A DNA stretch of 64,000 bases from Glandiceps talaboti (GCF_964340395.1 NC_135562.1:9447634-9511633); one strand, 5' to 3'. Shown: positions 13,301-25,503, counted from the stretch's first letter. Notes: a model not told the origin generated them from the sequence alone. Program-made: numbers and translations.

Positions 13301-15418
13301 AATTATTATCATTTCCTTCTTCATGTAGCTGTGTTCCCACTTGTGATGATTTCTGAACATAGCTGAGGGATGACTAATTTTATGTTCAGTAATAAACTCT
13401 GTACTTCTGGAGATGAAATTTATGTACTTAGCCGAGATACCTAGTTCAAATTCTATTGCTAATCAAATCACTGAGATAGATGAATCTACAGACTTAGGTA
13501 GACAAAGACTAGCCACAGTGTTTTTGTTAAGGGTGTTAAGCAGGCAAAATTTCCCTGTGTTCCAAAGTTATTTTACCGGGGTTCCCCATTGAAATTATAC
13601 TACAATTTATTGGATAATACAATGTATGCCAATTTTACCGACTTTCTACTTTCTGTTACTGGGGTTCCGAAACTCTAGCAAAACACTACATCTCACAGAC
13701 CTCAGAGCATCGCATCACTAAATGGGCTGTTTTGTATGTTCCGATATCTACTGCATAATTGTACTGTGGGCCCTCATCGACTACATGGGCTAATCATTTG
13801 TTGATGTATTACTGTGATACCCTGAGGCATCGCAATAACAAGGAGCATCAGTATTAAACACTTCAACAAATTATTAACCCTGTGTAGACAATGAGGGTCC
13901 ACAGTACAAGGATATTGTAGTACAATTATGTGGTAGATCTCAGTACATTCAATTTAAAAACAGTTACTAGTAATAGCGATGCTCCTGAGGACTGGTGAGA
14001 GCATCTAACCGATTTCATTAAAGGTAGACCTTTCAGTGATCTCTTGCATATGACATACCATATTGAAATTAAAATGGGTTCACAAAAGGACTCAAAAACT
14101 TGAACACCTTCTGTATTGCTAGTTGGTGACAAGGAAGAGAGAGAGAGTGAATAATGGGTTCTGGCATTCTACCATAAAGTGAAGTAGTCTGGAATATAAC
14201 CCTCAATGTAAGAGGATGTTGATATGAAGTTACCACGAGGGTTTAGCACCTAGCACCCTTGGTATTTTGTTCAGTGAGAACACTGTCAAATGTTTTGGTT
14301 TGAAATGAAATTTTCAGTTCACCATAACACCATTAGGACATGTATAGGAAGGGCTAGGTTTCCATGTTACCCTGTTGCACAGAAGTATGTATTACTCTGG
14401 TAGTTGAGCCTTCCATTTACTGAAGATAGACACAAACTAAAACTATTGTTGCAACATGTTGATACAACAGTGATAAGCTATTGAATTGGCATAGTAGTAG
14501 TGAGGCCTTGCAGAATTTTATTGACAAGAGTTCTATAAATTTGCAGTGTACTGTTTTAGTACTTCCAATGTTTACACACTATCTTGATCACAGAGTGATT
14601 AAGATTGTATAACAGAGGAACCTGTATCACCACTTGTGTAATCTACCACATTGAACAACAATGGATTTAGTTTGCACCTATCTTTGTAAACGAAGGCTGG
14701 ATTACCAGAGTTGTGTGTACACTCTACGTGTGGTTTAGTACATAATGTGCTTTTCTCATACTAATCTAGTTTGAACTTCACAGCTCTTGAAATTCTCTAC
14801 ATGTTCATAAGCTTTTATATTCGGCTGAGTCTCTGGTCACATGATCTTCTGATGACGATGATTTTCTCGTGTTGTTTTGTTTAACAAAGATGTTGATGAG
14901 GAAGATGAGGACTCGGAGTTCAAGGATGAGGTTGATGAAGATGAAGAAGATGAAGATGAGGATGAGGATGAAGAAGATGAGGATGATGATGAAGATGAGG
15001 AGGATGAAGATGATAGTGATAGTGATGAAGAGGACGACGATGAAGAAAATGATGATGATGTTGATGTTGGTAGAGTGCTTGGTGTGACAGATAAAGAGGA
15101 GGTATGTATCTAGTGTTTTTGCAAAGGTATGGGTAAGTGTGTATTGGGGACAGTTATGTAATATCCAAATATGGTAATCACAGAATTCTAACCAATAGTA
15201 AGTTAGTGTTTATTGGGGGCAGTTATGCAATGTCCAAATATGGTAATCACAGAATTCTAACCAATAATAAGTTAGTGTTTATTGGGAGCAGTTATGTAAT
15301 ATCCAAATATGGTAATCACAGAATTCTAAACTATAATATGTTTGTGTTTATTGGGGGCAGTTATGCAATGTCCAAATACGGTAATCACAGAATTCTGACC
15401 AATAATAAGTCCGTATTT

Positions 15419-15452
<34 letters not shown>

Positions 15453-18400
15453 GTCCAAATATGGTATATTTGTCAACTCAGGACTCATACACTGTTTACA
15501 TCATTATAGCAGTTAGGGTTCACTCATTGGCATGAACAACTTTTGGTTCATGATTGAGTCAGTTTGACCAGATGGGGTTTGAGACTATGTTAGCATCCAG
15601 CTAAAATGTTTATCCCTTTAGTACAAGAAGCACTACAATCAATTTGAAAAAAAAGGTGAAAAAATCGAGGTATGCCAAAGTTTGCAATGTAAGTAACCGA
15701 TAAATACATGTAAAAATGGTATATCTGACAAACAGATGGAAGGCAGCTGAACTCCTGTCCCTTAGGTAAAATCAGCTGTGAAGTTAATTTAATAAAGAAA
15801 AGGCAAAATAATTTACGAAAAAGAAGACATTGAATGGTGATGAAGACAAACTGCATAATAGATGAAAAAAATGATTATGAATTCTGGAGAGGAAAGGAGA
15901 AGGTCTGTCAACCACAAAGAACAAAACTTAATCAGTTCATTATATTAGAAAATGCTGACAACTCCAGTATATTGACACCTGGTGATGTAAATTTGTGATT
16001 TTTTTGTTTTGTTTCACAGCCAGGAAGTGATAGTGGATGTACAGCTGTAGTAGCACTTCTGAGAGGTAATGAGTTAGTTGTAGCCAACGCTGGTGATTCA
16101 AGATGCATCGTATCAAGGGGTGGCAAAGCTGTAGATATGTCCATTGATCATAAACCTGAAGACTTGCCCGAAAGGGAACGTATTGAGAATGCAGGGGGTA
16201 AAGTTACAATGGATGGTAGAGTCAATGGTGGCCTGAATCTATCAAGAGCAATAGGTGAGTAAACCCTCTAGGAGCAATTTCTGATCTTGCTATATCAAGT
16301 AGTATACCATCTAGGAGCAATTCCTTCTCTAGCTATATTAATATAGGAGTATACTTTCTAGGAGCAATTTCTTATCTTGTTATATTAATATAGTACTATA
16401 CCCTCTAGGAGCAATTCCTTCTCTAGCTATATCAATATAGTAGTATACACTCTAGGAGCAATGTCTGATCTTGCTTTATCAATATAGTAGTATACCCTCT
16501 AGGAACAATGTTTGATCTAGCTATATCAATATAGTAGTATACCCTCTAGGAACAATTTCTGATCTTGCTTTATCAATATAGTAGTATACCCTCTAGGAAC
16601 AATGTTTGATCTTGCCATTTCAATATGGTAGGACTATGAACCCTCTAGGAGCAAATTCTGATTCAATTTCTGATCTTTCCACAGTAATATGTAAGTATAC
16701 CCTCTAGGAACAATTTCTGCCACATCAATAAGTTAATATACCCTCTAGGAACAATTTCTGTCACATCAATAGCTTAGTATACCCTCTAGGAACAATTTCT
16801 GTGACATCAATAACTTAGTACACTCTCTAGGAACAATTTCTTTCACATCAATAACTTAGTATACCCTCTAGGAACAATTTCTGTTGCATCAATAACTTAG
16901 TATACCCTCTAGGAACAATTTCTGTCACATCAATAAGTTAATATACTCTCTAGGAACAATTTCTGTCACATCAATAGCTTAGTATACCCTCTAGGAACAA
17001 TTTCTGTTGCATCAGTAACGTACTATATAAGTTTCTTAATTTTTCTGTGTTGTTCAGGTGATCATTGCTATAAGCAGAATGAGGCACTTTCAGCGGAAGA
17101 ACAGATGATAACAGCATACCCAGATATTCAAACTATAACATTGAATCCAGATGATGAATTTATGGTGGTTGCGTGCGATGGAATATGGTAAGTCTTACAA
17201 ACTAGCAATACATTAGTCTTGTAACAAGACGTAAATCAGTGCTCGGAAGATTGCCGAACAAAAACCAAGGATGACAGTAACACTGGTGTATATCTCCAGC
17301 AAGCCCTCAAGAACGAGTTTGGTACTCTGCGACCTCTGGTCACTTTTAATGTTAGCAGCATTGCCCCGGGGGTGTAACAACTAGTTTTAGCAATACATGG
17401 ACCAAAACTCTTAACAAATTGTGTACACACTTGTACAGTATTCCAAAAATGCTATTTAGCATAAGTGTGACCATTCACATATTTATACAACCAGTTTTAA
17501 AATAATGAATGTCCTTTAAGAATTTCTATTTGAAAATTGCCGTCAAGTATGTTTCTCTGTATATTATTGACTAAAAACTTAAGTCCAACTCGAAACTAAT
17601 TTGTCTAAAGTAAAAAAAAAACATACTTGGAACTTGTCTAGTAGCTGTTAACCTTGATTTGTGCCTTGACATTGCTTTAAAATTACCCCAAAGTATAAAA
17701 GAACAAAAGAATTATAATTGTCACGGCTTCACTGATAAGATAACACTAATACGATGACTCGGAATTGAAACATGGCCCCTTAAAGACACTGACTGGATTT
17801 GGGTTAAAATTTGGATGTGATCGTTACTGATACGATAACCCTGATGTGAGAAACTGGGATTGAATCTCTGGCCTTTAACTTTGTTATAACTTCTGTTCTT
17901 TTTTTTTATTGTTTTGTAGGAATGTGTTGAGTAGTCAAGAAGTGATAGACTTTGTACAAACAAGACTAGCACATTCAGAGTCTGGAAAGGAAGTATCGCT
18001 ATCATCAATATGTGAAGAGGTAAAGTCAACATTTATTTTTATTTATTTGTTTATTTATTTATTTTGATTTATATACTGTTGCACAGCTCAAGAGTCACTT
18101 CATACTGTGCAAATCTGGTCAAGCTTGCTTAGATTTCCATATTTGTACCTTAAATTGGTGGGGGAACCCCTGAGTTACTATTTTGGGGAACGTGGATAGA
18201 TTTTACCTACTTAACTAGCCTTAGTGAAATCTTCTGATGGGGAGCTTGTAAAACTCAGGTAGATTTTACCTACTTGTTGATCTTAATAAAATCTCTGGTA
18301 TTGAACCTTGTCAAATGACTTGGGAACTCCGATAGATTGTACTGACTTACTGCCATTGATAACAAATGACACCAATCGATGTGTATATCAAGGAATGTTC

Positions 18401-18602
18401 TTGAATGTTTTATTTGCAGATGTTTGATCACTGTTTAGCACCAGACACCAAGGGAGACGGTACAGGGTGTGATAACATGACATGTATGATTGTGAAATTC
18501 CATCCCCGAGTCTCAAGCAACAGTCAATCAGAGAAAGTCCTGAAACGACCCGTCAGTCCAGACTCCACATCAGCCTCACCAGCCAAGAGATCAAAGAACT
18601 AA
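6526..18602 (+). CDS. PPM1G: Protein phosphatase PPM1G (PP2C gamma)
   Basis: Nine coding exons: 6526-6636, 10534-10603, 11365-11556, 11989-12462, 14890-15101, 16020-16254, 17058-17187, 17920-18019 and 18420-18602. All junctions are GT/AG and in phase, giving 568 residues (the human protein has about 546). PPM1G is a nuclear Mg/Mn-dependent Ser/Thr phosphatase linked to spliceosome assembly and histone exchange. The N-terminus MGAYLSSP offers Gly2 for myristoylation. The PP2C core shows GWRLSMED at 31-38, DGHGG at 57-61, AGDSR at 377-381, CDGIW at 471-475 and GCDNMTC at 524-530, which together hold the metal-binding Asp residues. As in vertebrate PPM1G, the core is split by a variable Ser/Asn/Gln-rich insert (about 125-282, one exon) and an Asp/Glu tract (283-353, one exon). 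KRPVSP...PAKRSKN at the C-terminus is a likely bipartite nuclear signal. Introns carry several repeat families. Confidence 0.96.
8737..8753. repeat. Poly-G run in PPM1G intron 1
   Basis: A run of G able to form a G-quadruplex. The rest of intron 1 (6637-10533) holds a 9917-10050 repeat with a second copy in intron 4 and no supported exon. Confidence 0.8.
9917..10050 (+). repeat. Dispersed repeat H, copy 1
   Basis: The phrase ttccaatgtttacac...tatcttgatcaca and the downstream tgtgtgatctaccatat recur at 14546-14665 in another intron of the same gene. About 130 bp, divergent, non-coding. Class unknown. Confidence 0.6.
10327..10412. repeat. (GT)n dinucleotide repeat
   Basis: About 85 bp of GT/TG repeat with minor GCATGC interruptions. 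It lies about 120 bp upstream of PPM1G exon 2 and is preceded by a C-rich stretch at 10073-10113. Confidence 0.95.
11034..11322. mobile_element. Palindromic MITE-like element C, copy 1
   Basis: Long imperfect terminal inverted repeats. 11102-11185 (ACCAAAGTAAAGCATT... to ATACTGTTTCATTTG) matches the reverse complement of 11240-11322. The first 64 bp of the left arm (11037-11100) are tandemly duplicated. A second copy lies at 20685-20908. It lies in PPM1G intron 2 and ends about 40 bp before the exon 3 acceptor. Confidence 0.75.
13078..13091 (+). promoter_or_regulatory. CTCF-type motif in PPM1G intron 4
   Basis: CCAGTAGAGGGCGC fits the animal CTCF consensus CCASYAGRKGGCRS at all 14 positions. 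It may be an insulator or loop anchor, or a chance match. It lies in the 2.4-kb intron 12463-14889, where I otherwise see only diverged repeats. Confidence 0.4.
14546..14665 (+). repeat. Dispersed repeat H, copy 2
   Basis: Shares long phrases with 9917-10050, in the same orientation. Confidence 0.55.
15137..15455. repeat. 69-bp minisatellite ending in a 30-nt poly-G
   Basis: Four to five units spaced 68-69 bp, each containing tgtttattgggggcagttatg and a block near CCAAATATGGTAATC. In the last unit the short G-run has expanded to about 30 G (15421-15450). The unit and the sequence just downstream (to about 15598) match the inside of inverted-repeat element D at 23243-23607. It lies in PPM1G intron 5. 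The 132-codon frame through it is a by-product. Confidence 0.9.
16255..17035. repeat. 40-47-bp minisatellite filling PPM1G intron 6
   Basis: About 17-18 tandem units built on ccctctaggaacaatttctg. Early units are about 45 bp and end in atatagtagtata. Later ones are about 40 bp and contain tcacatcaataa. The array starts directly after the exon 6 donor and ends about 25 bp before the exon 7 acceptor, so it makes up nearly the whole intron. Confidence 0.93.
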
Positions 18603-20015
18603 CTGATCATTCCAATCAGAGTGTTGAAATTTCTTCTTCTTTTTTGTTGTATATTCAGATGTTTTGTCAGCCCTTATTTCAAAGAAATACAATGTCACTT
18701 GTGTTTGATTGACGACAGCCTTTGACTGTAAATGTCTGCCTAACTAAACTACTACATTGCAACACATAGGAAATACTCCATCCATATGGTATTACTTAAT
18801 TTAGTGAAGTCCCTTCAAAAAGTTGTTTTGTAATTTTTTGTGTGTCCAGCCCTGTTTACATGTCATCATTTTCACATGCTGTAATATACTACTGCTAGTA
18901 GAGTTGCATTTTCTTTAATATAATACTTTTTGTGAGTTTTTGTGCATCATTTGTGTATTTGACTGTCAATCTAGTATGACACTAAGATGTCACTGTGTGG
19001 TTCCATGTTGCATTGCAGTGCTCAAAATTAACAACTGTCCTGTGTCCACAGACTAGTAATTCTTGTCATGGGGCTACCATAATTTACAGCTGGTAAGCTC
19101 ACTCAGACTACTACTGATTATGCAATAGTTTCATGGATGGAAGATTTACAGACATGAAAGTATTAATGACGCCATTATTAGAGGAACTCTGTTTTCAGTT
19201 CAGGAATATAGGACTTTCGGTCACCATCCCTTGGCTACCACTTTCTGAAATTGGTAGCCCTCTAGGACTACCAAAGAAAAAAGTTAACTTTGAGCCCTGC
19301 ATTGTGCCTCTCCACATTCTCTGTACCAACTGTACATGTATTCATTACTGTTTGTATGATAATGATATCGTCTATACAAATGTTCTTACATCGTTCTTGA
19401 AGGTCTTGTACCCAGAAAAATATCATCCGAGATGTCTTACCTAAGTGTGTTTTTGTCAAACAATACAACACAGTATTTCTATGACAATACAATGTGTCAA
19501 ACTGCAAAAAAAATTGGCTGCACAGAATCTCAGGTAAAGCATCCCTTTGTGGACCAGAATACTGATAATTTCACCACGAGAAAATTTTGCAATTTTACAG
19601 TCTTCGGTTCAGGTAGTTCTCAATGACTAACTTTTATTAATGAAAAGATTGGTACATAAATGTGTTCATGTACAAGGATGTCATTTTAGTCGCAACTTAT
19701 TTTTTGCGTTTTTTTGTTTTCCAGCAAAGTAAGCGAAATTAATTGTCACGAAATTTTTTCAGGTTTATTACAATTTTTACCTATCGTCAGTTTTGAAATG
19801 TCATGCTTCACATATGTATAATTTTTGTTGATTTGGAGTAGACAAGCTTACTAAAACGATAAATAGGATTCTTCAAGTGTTGACAAATCAGTAACTGCCA
19901 TCTGGTTGAAATTCTTGAATGTTTATTGGCGGCGTCTTTTTTCTGTGTAACTTCTACCACAAATTAAATTATAGTTCTAATTATTAAAAAGTGGCAGAAG
20001 CTGAGTGTATGAAAT
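18603..20015. other. PPM1G 3' UTR and downstream non-coding DNA
   Basis: No exon is supported. The start of this stretch is presumably the PPM1G 3' UTR. No clear AATAAA near the stop was found. 19050-19270 repeats the phrase GGGCTACCA/TGGTAGCCC several times in both orientations. Confidence 0.5.
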
Positions 20016-20020
20016 GAATC

Positions 20021-21784
20021 CTCTAGTCTGTATGGTACACCATGACGGGGCGCCCTCACACATCCATCAACCCCTTTCAGAGGAGACCAGTGAGGGCAGA
20101 ACAACATGACGTATCTTACAATCTGATTAAATCTCCCCCCCCCCCCCCCCCCCCCCGAAGAAAAACAATGAAATACAAACAAACATATAAACTCGGTTTT
20201 ATGCCTGTGTTGATTGCAGAGTATTTTCAATGACTACAAGTGCTGAAAATGGGGTGAAAAATATTAGTGAAATTTCACAAACTGGCCAAAAGCATGCCTT
20301 CACTTAAAATGTACAGTTCATATATACTCTATTTAATAGTAGAAGTGGTTCAGTTTCAAATTAGCGCCCCCAACGTCCGGATTGAGCAAGAGAAGGGTTA
20401 ATCTTGAAGCACAAATGTATAGAAGTCTGATATCGGTTTTATCAGTTCACTTTAGACTGGTAAAGTCATGATTTTGATTTGTTTTATTTATTTTTGATGT
20501 TTTTATTGGTTGGCGAATTAAAAAATACTGAAATCTTGTATGATTGCATAACGTCGCTTTTATCAGAATCACGACTGTGTCCTTCCATATGAAATGTGAT
20601 ATAAATTATTCATGAGAAATGATTAACATATACTTATTAGCATAAAGTTGAGTAGCTCAGTCATAACGAGATTTCAGTTTTTCTACAACCCATAATACCA
20701 AAGTAAAGCATTTTCTGGATATACCTCGTTTATAGCCTCCATGTCAAGTGCACAGGTATACTGTTTCATTTGCTAATTGACCACATTAGAAAGGTCGTAT
20801 GCTAGGCTTGTAAATAAACCAATTGAAACAGTATACTTTTATACTTGATATGAATGATATAAATGCTTGTAGCACACAAAGAAAGTGCTTTACTTCAGTG
20901 TTACTTGTTGTATTTGCAAATCGATAAAAAAAAGTGTCACAAATAAATGAATTAATCAAAATCATGCCTTTACAAAGTCTGTTTACTTCTCCAGGCAACA
21001 TTACAAGTGTACATTTTGATTGGAAATTCATTCATGGTTCACTTATTTCCCAGAAGTGTCAAGAACTGATTATGTTCAAATTGATATTATTTAAAATTAT
21101 GCAAATGAACACAGACCGAATAATTTGTTGTTGTGGACACTCCTTTCATCACTTGCTGTAACGGCTGTTTCGCTTAACAGAAGTGCCACAATGTTCAGTT
21201 TGAACATCTTACGCTTGGTTTGGATTTAGACATGTTAGAGAAATGTGTATTGTTTATAGGGCAAACATGGGTGATTCTTTTTTATTTTATTTTTTGTAAA
21301 ATCTAGAAGTGTAACTGGCAGGAGGATTTTTGCTTTTATTTGATAAGAAATTCTGATGGGATAAAATTGAGCAAAACTGCTGTTACTATTTGAAAAATGA
21401 AGTCTGAAAAGTGGTGAGTAATAAAAAGTACCTGCAAAGATATTCGATGGCTGAGATTCCCCCCTTGTATGGTTGCAAATCTTTCTCTGTTGCATATTTA
21501 CAGCAAAAATTAACTAAAAACGGTGACTGTGTCACATTAAATTGATCAACTTGACTGCCATTTGATAACTCGTGTCAAAATTAATTGTAATTTGAAATTT
21601 GGAAATGTAGAAACTCGGTACAATCTGTAAGCCCTGTACGTTTCACAGACTTTTACTCTGTTTAGGAGTATTTGTGGATTGTAAGATATGCTGTGTTACT
21701 GTTTGCTTCCCTCACCAGCCTGCTCCATCCAGAAAGGGGTTGACTGTGAGGGCGCCCTATCATGGTGTACCTTACAGACTTGAG
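20021..21784. mobile_element. 1.76-kb element bounded by about 55-bp inverted repeats
   Basis: 20021-20078 and 21732-21784 are imperfect reverse complements. Both contain a GTACACCATGA-type block, the core GGCGCCCTCAC and CAACCCCTTTC. The interior holds a poly-C run (20135-20156), a copy of palindromic element C (20685-20908) and no coding frame that I can support. Probably a non-autonomous DNA transposon carrying a nested MITE, or two halves of a smaller element moved apart. Confidence 0.5.
20685..20908. mobile_element. Palindromic MITE-like element C, copy 2
   Basis: Same arms as 11034-11322: acaacccataataccaaag at the left, aagtgctttacttcagtgtt at the right. Nested inside 20021-21784. Confidence 0.75.
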
Positions 21785-21789
21785 GTATT

Positions 21790-23240
21790 TGCCCTTACTA
21801 TAAACACTACATCATCTCATGCCTGTTTTCATATTAAGGACACTACAGCCACTTGTGTCTGAATAGTGTGAAAAGTGTCTCAATAGAATAAACATCCTCT
21901 ATTCTCATTCCTGGTTTGTAGCTCAGTACTCATGGAATCCAATTTAACAATCTATTTTGAATTGTATAATTAGTCAGTCATGTCATTATGTGTCTTGCCT
22001 GTTTACATCGCAAAATGAGTTTTTGCTATTACTCTCTCTCTTATCATTCGTATTGCAAGCAAACGGCAAATGATTCATGTAGCCACCCCCGAGTGGCAGT
22101 TATCAGCATGCCTATTTGCAGGTATTTGCATAATGTTTGCCATATGTAAATTATGTTTATCATGTGTTCATTTCAAGTAGTGTACATTTACATAATGACA
22201 TTCATTTGAATATAGGCAATTAAGCTGACAATGTTATCACTCCCCATTGTGACCAATCATTTGAGTGCATCTTTTCCAACCAATCAGTTTGAGTGTATGT
22301 TAATATCCAAACCACATTGATCAACCACTGTTGATATAGCAATACAAGTGAATAGAGAGACAGTGTAGCAAAATCACAGATCGCAATGTAAACAGACTAT
22401 TGTATGTCAGTTTTTTGATATATTCAAATTTCCAATCACGGATCCTGATTTACATCCATAGTAATTCAGCCAAATTATTTGCTGCCCTCAAAGTTTACTA
22501 TATTGACCTTTGACCCCAGTATTTCATACCCTTATGTAAATGTATTTGACATGTAGTAGGTATGGAAGAAGCATGTCAACTTGACTTCTCCACAGTACAG
22601 TTTGCCACGGCTACTTACTAATTGCTGTGAAATTTTTACTGGAAGACAAAGCAGGAAAGCATATCTCTCCAGATCAACAAATGTAATCTTCAAACCTTTG
22701 ACCCCTTCATTTGACCTTTGGCATAGGTCAAAGGTTATGTAATTTAATAACCATACATACTAGTCCATGGGTGTTGCTCAATAATATGTACAATTTACTG
22801 AAATTTGGAAGGCAATAATTCTATCATCAGTATTTTGAATTTTCGCACTTTGTGCAAAACTGAAATTATATATGAGAAGTGTAAACTTGTGTATGTGAAG
22901 AGGAAAGACTGACTGTACCTACAATTGCTGCCAATAACAAAGAATATCCATAGTTACAAATAAATCTATCAGAGAATGAACTTTTACACTTGATAAGAGG
23001 AATGTATTTATAATGAATACAGTATTAATAACATTTCTATACTCGTAATGTTCGTTTGAAATACTTGTGCTGCAATTTTTTCAACGGACAGGGTTTATCT
23101 AAATGTTGTATTTCTACTCTTTACTCTGTAATAGGAATGTGTATTTTTTGTGTCTGTACCTCCGTTTGGGGGTCAAGTAACCTTACACCTTGATCGTGGT
23201 GTGGTTTTGGAAGCTATAGCCTTTTGTGGGTGTTAAAAAC
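21790..23240. other. Intergenic DNA with possible homeodomain and CCAAT motifs
   Basis: No gene is supported. 22110-22320 contains ATTTGCATAAT (octamer-like), ATGTAAATTATG, and two CCAATCA boxes at about 22253 and 22280, and could be an enhancer. 22500-22740 holds three TGACCTTTG phrases, one of them a DR1-type nuclear-receptor match (tgacctttgacccc). Confidence 0.35.
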
Positions 23241-23242
23241 TA

Positions 23243-23607
23243 GTCTAGTGTTATCCACGACATCAAATCTCACGATCTCACTTCATGTCTAGCTCAGTGA
23301 GGTCCTGAAATGAAATTTCAAATTCTACCGAAGCCACCCACACAGTCATTAACATCATGTCTTTGTTAATCAATCACAGAATTCTAACCAAAAACACAGT
23401 CCCTCATGAAGTTAGTGTTTATTAGGGCAGTTATGTCATGTCCAAATATGGTATATTTGTCAGCTCAGGATGCTACTTACACACTGTTTACATTATTCTA
23501 ATCGTTGGGGGATTACTCATTTGGTGAATAACTTTTGGTTCATGATTCCTCACTGAGCTAGACGGTGATAAAGAGATGATTTGATACTACGGCTAGATCT
23601 AGACTAG
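23243..23607. mobile_element. Inverted-repeat element D, full copy
   Basis: The left arm begins actagtctag and runs through ctagctcagtgagg (23289-23302). The right arm runs from cctcactgagctag back to tctagactag near 23606. The interior has the tgtttattagggcagttatg and ccaaatatggtatatttgtc blocks that form the 69-bp minisatellite at 15137-15455. Non-coding, MITE-like. Confidence 0.7.
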
Positions 23608-24757
23608 ATGTTAGCACATCCAACAGCAGCACTGTAGACTGCATTCTCACAAGTCAAAGCATAATTTTCTGCTGACCCAACGAATCTTGATGGCATTTTA
23701 GACAGTGCCATAAAAAGAGGCTGTGGTTTACAACAGTGCATACATAGACTGTCAGTCTCTTGCCAATGTGTGGTTGGGGGACGTGATGACTGGAACATAC
23801 CATTCTGTATAAAGGGAAGGTCTCCATATGCTGCAACATTATGCAGATTTAAGAATGCAAAATCATTCGTAGTTATGTGTTAGAATGTGTTTATAGTAAT
23901 TACATATTCGTAATTCACTGTTAATTTATGTATATACATGACTACAACTTTGTAACAAAGTCAAGACCTCCAGGTGTTCTGGCTATAGTAAAGAAGTAGC
24001 ACGCATGCTTGGTCTGCGTCACCTGTGAGAAAATGGTATGGACCAGGTCACAGTGCATAGGCAAACAGCTATACCAAATCACACTTTTCACCCAAATGTA
24101 TCCTACTGGAAACCTCGTCTTCTTCCATGATTCGTAACAAAAAATGATACTATATTTTCCCGGTAATGTCCATCAAACTTCTCAAATTACGACTTGCATA
24201 ATGATTTTTTTCTTCAGAATAATGAAATAGAACTTGAGAACCAATCTGTGTGCTCAGAAACAGACCTTTATTGTTAATATTTACGAAATAAAACTGTGTA
24301 ATTACAGTGAATCCCCAAAACAATGAAATCGATGTATAAAAGTTTTTGTTGTTGACCTTTCTGATTGTAAATGATAAGATAATATTGAAATATGTCTTCA
24401 TAAGAGGTATTTTTTTGAATATTTTGGAGAAAGGAAATAAAAAAGTTTTACTGCCGATATAGAGTGAATGGGTGATGTTTAGAATAGTGTGTAAGCTATG
24501 TTCTTATGTTAACTCATCTTACATCGACTCGGCTTAGGACAACTTAACGTTGGATGCGTTGCGAGATTTAAGAGGTTGTACATAATTTAGAATATTTACC
24601 TTGCTACATAACATCAGAGAGAGTAGAGACTCGCCCTTAGCTTTCTAATCTGGTGATCCGAGAGACTCGTCTGTGGATTATGAATCTAACAACGCCTAAA
24701 ATCATCAGGTTTTAAATATAGAAATCTACTTCCTGAGTATGTCTCGGATAAATCACA

Positions 24758-25080
24758 TTAAAGGGAAACGCCACTTCAGAAAATACAAAGCATTTTCATA
24801 AACTATGAGTTCTGGAGAGTCATTTCATGATTTCACAGCACACACAATAAATTGCTATTTCAGAGAAACTTCACATATTTATCTTGTGCCTTTATTGGGT
24901 ACCAGTATCTTTGCTATGGGTCAGTGCATGATGAGAGTCACATATATTATGCTACCTTCTGCTCCTTCAGTTCCATGTGTATCCATGGCTGGAGACCAGT
25001 AGCACTGAGTATGATGTGCACCATATCTCATTATGCTTGTGATCGCCTAAAACATTGTCTGCTAACTACTTCTAATATAT
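24758..25080 (+). mobile_element. TTAA-type MITE B, 5' portion
   Basis: TTAA at 24758-24761 is followed by AGGGAAACGCCACTTCAG and an interior (tgagttctgg...catttcatgatttcacagcac) like the copy at 30065-30299. No matching right terminus is present, so this copy is truncated. Its right limit is approximate. Confidence 0.65.
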
Positions 25081-25503
25081 AAATGCAACATTTTGTACTC
25101 AAAACTTAAGATGAAGGAAAATATACTTCATATATGCATTGCTATTTGCTGTAGATAGCCAGAACCACTAGTCACGTGTGTTGGCAGGGTGTATTCACAA
25201 TTTGACGGTTGGTGGCGCTATATATACCTCAGCATGTCATGGGATGGTTGCTTGTTATTCTTTATAGCCGAACGTCCCATAGTCCAGGTGCTGGAACCCT
25301 CGTGCTATTTTGCTTACTCTTAAAGCAACGAAGGTCGCCACTGAGGGCGCTAGCCCAGAGGTTCGCTTTATTTTTCAGCATTTATTGGGCAACCTCCAAA
25401 TATCCAAGGTCTTAATTACCACAAGTCTACTGCTATGGTAGCCCTTGGTTACGAGCAAACTTGTTGATCTTTGCATTCGATTTTCGATTACTTAAACTGT
25501 ACC

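Noticed and set aside
14869-15087. Met/Lys-rich frame overlapping the PPM1G acidic exon
   Set aside because: Out-of-frame reading of GATGAAGAT repeats. The Asp/Glu frame continues the PPM1G protein with matching splice phases.
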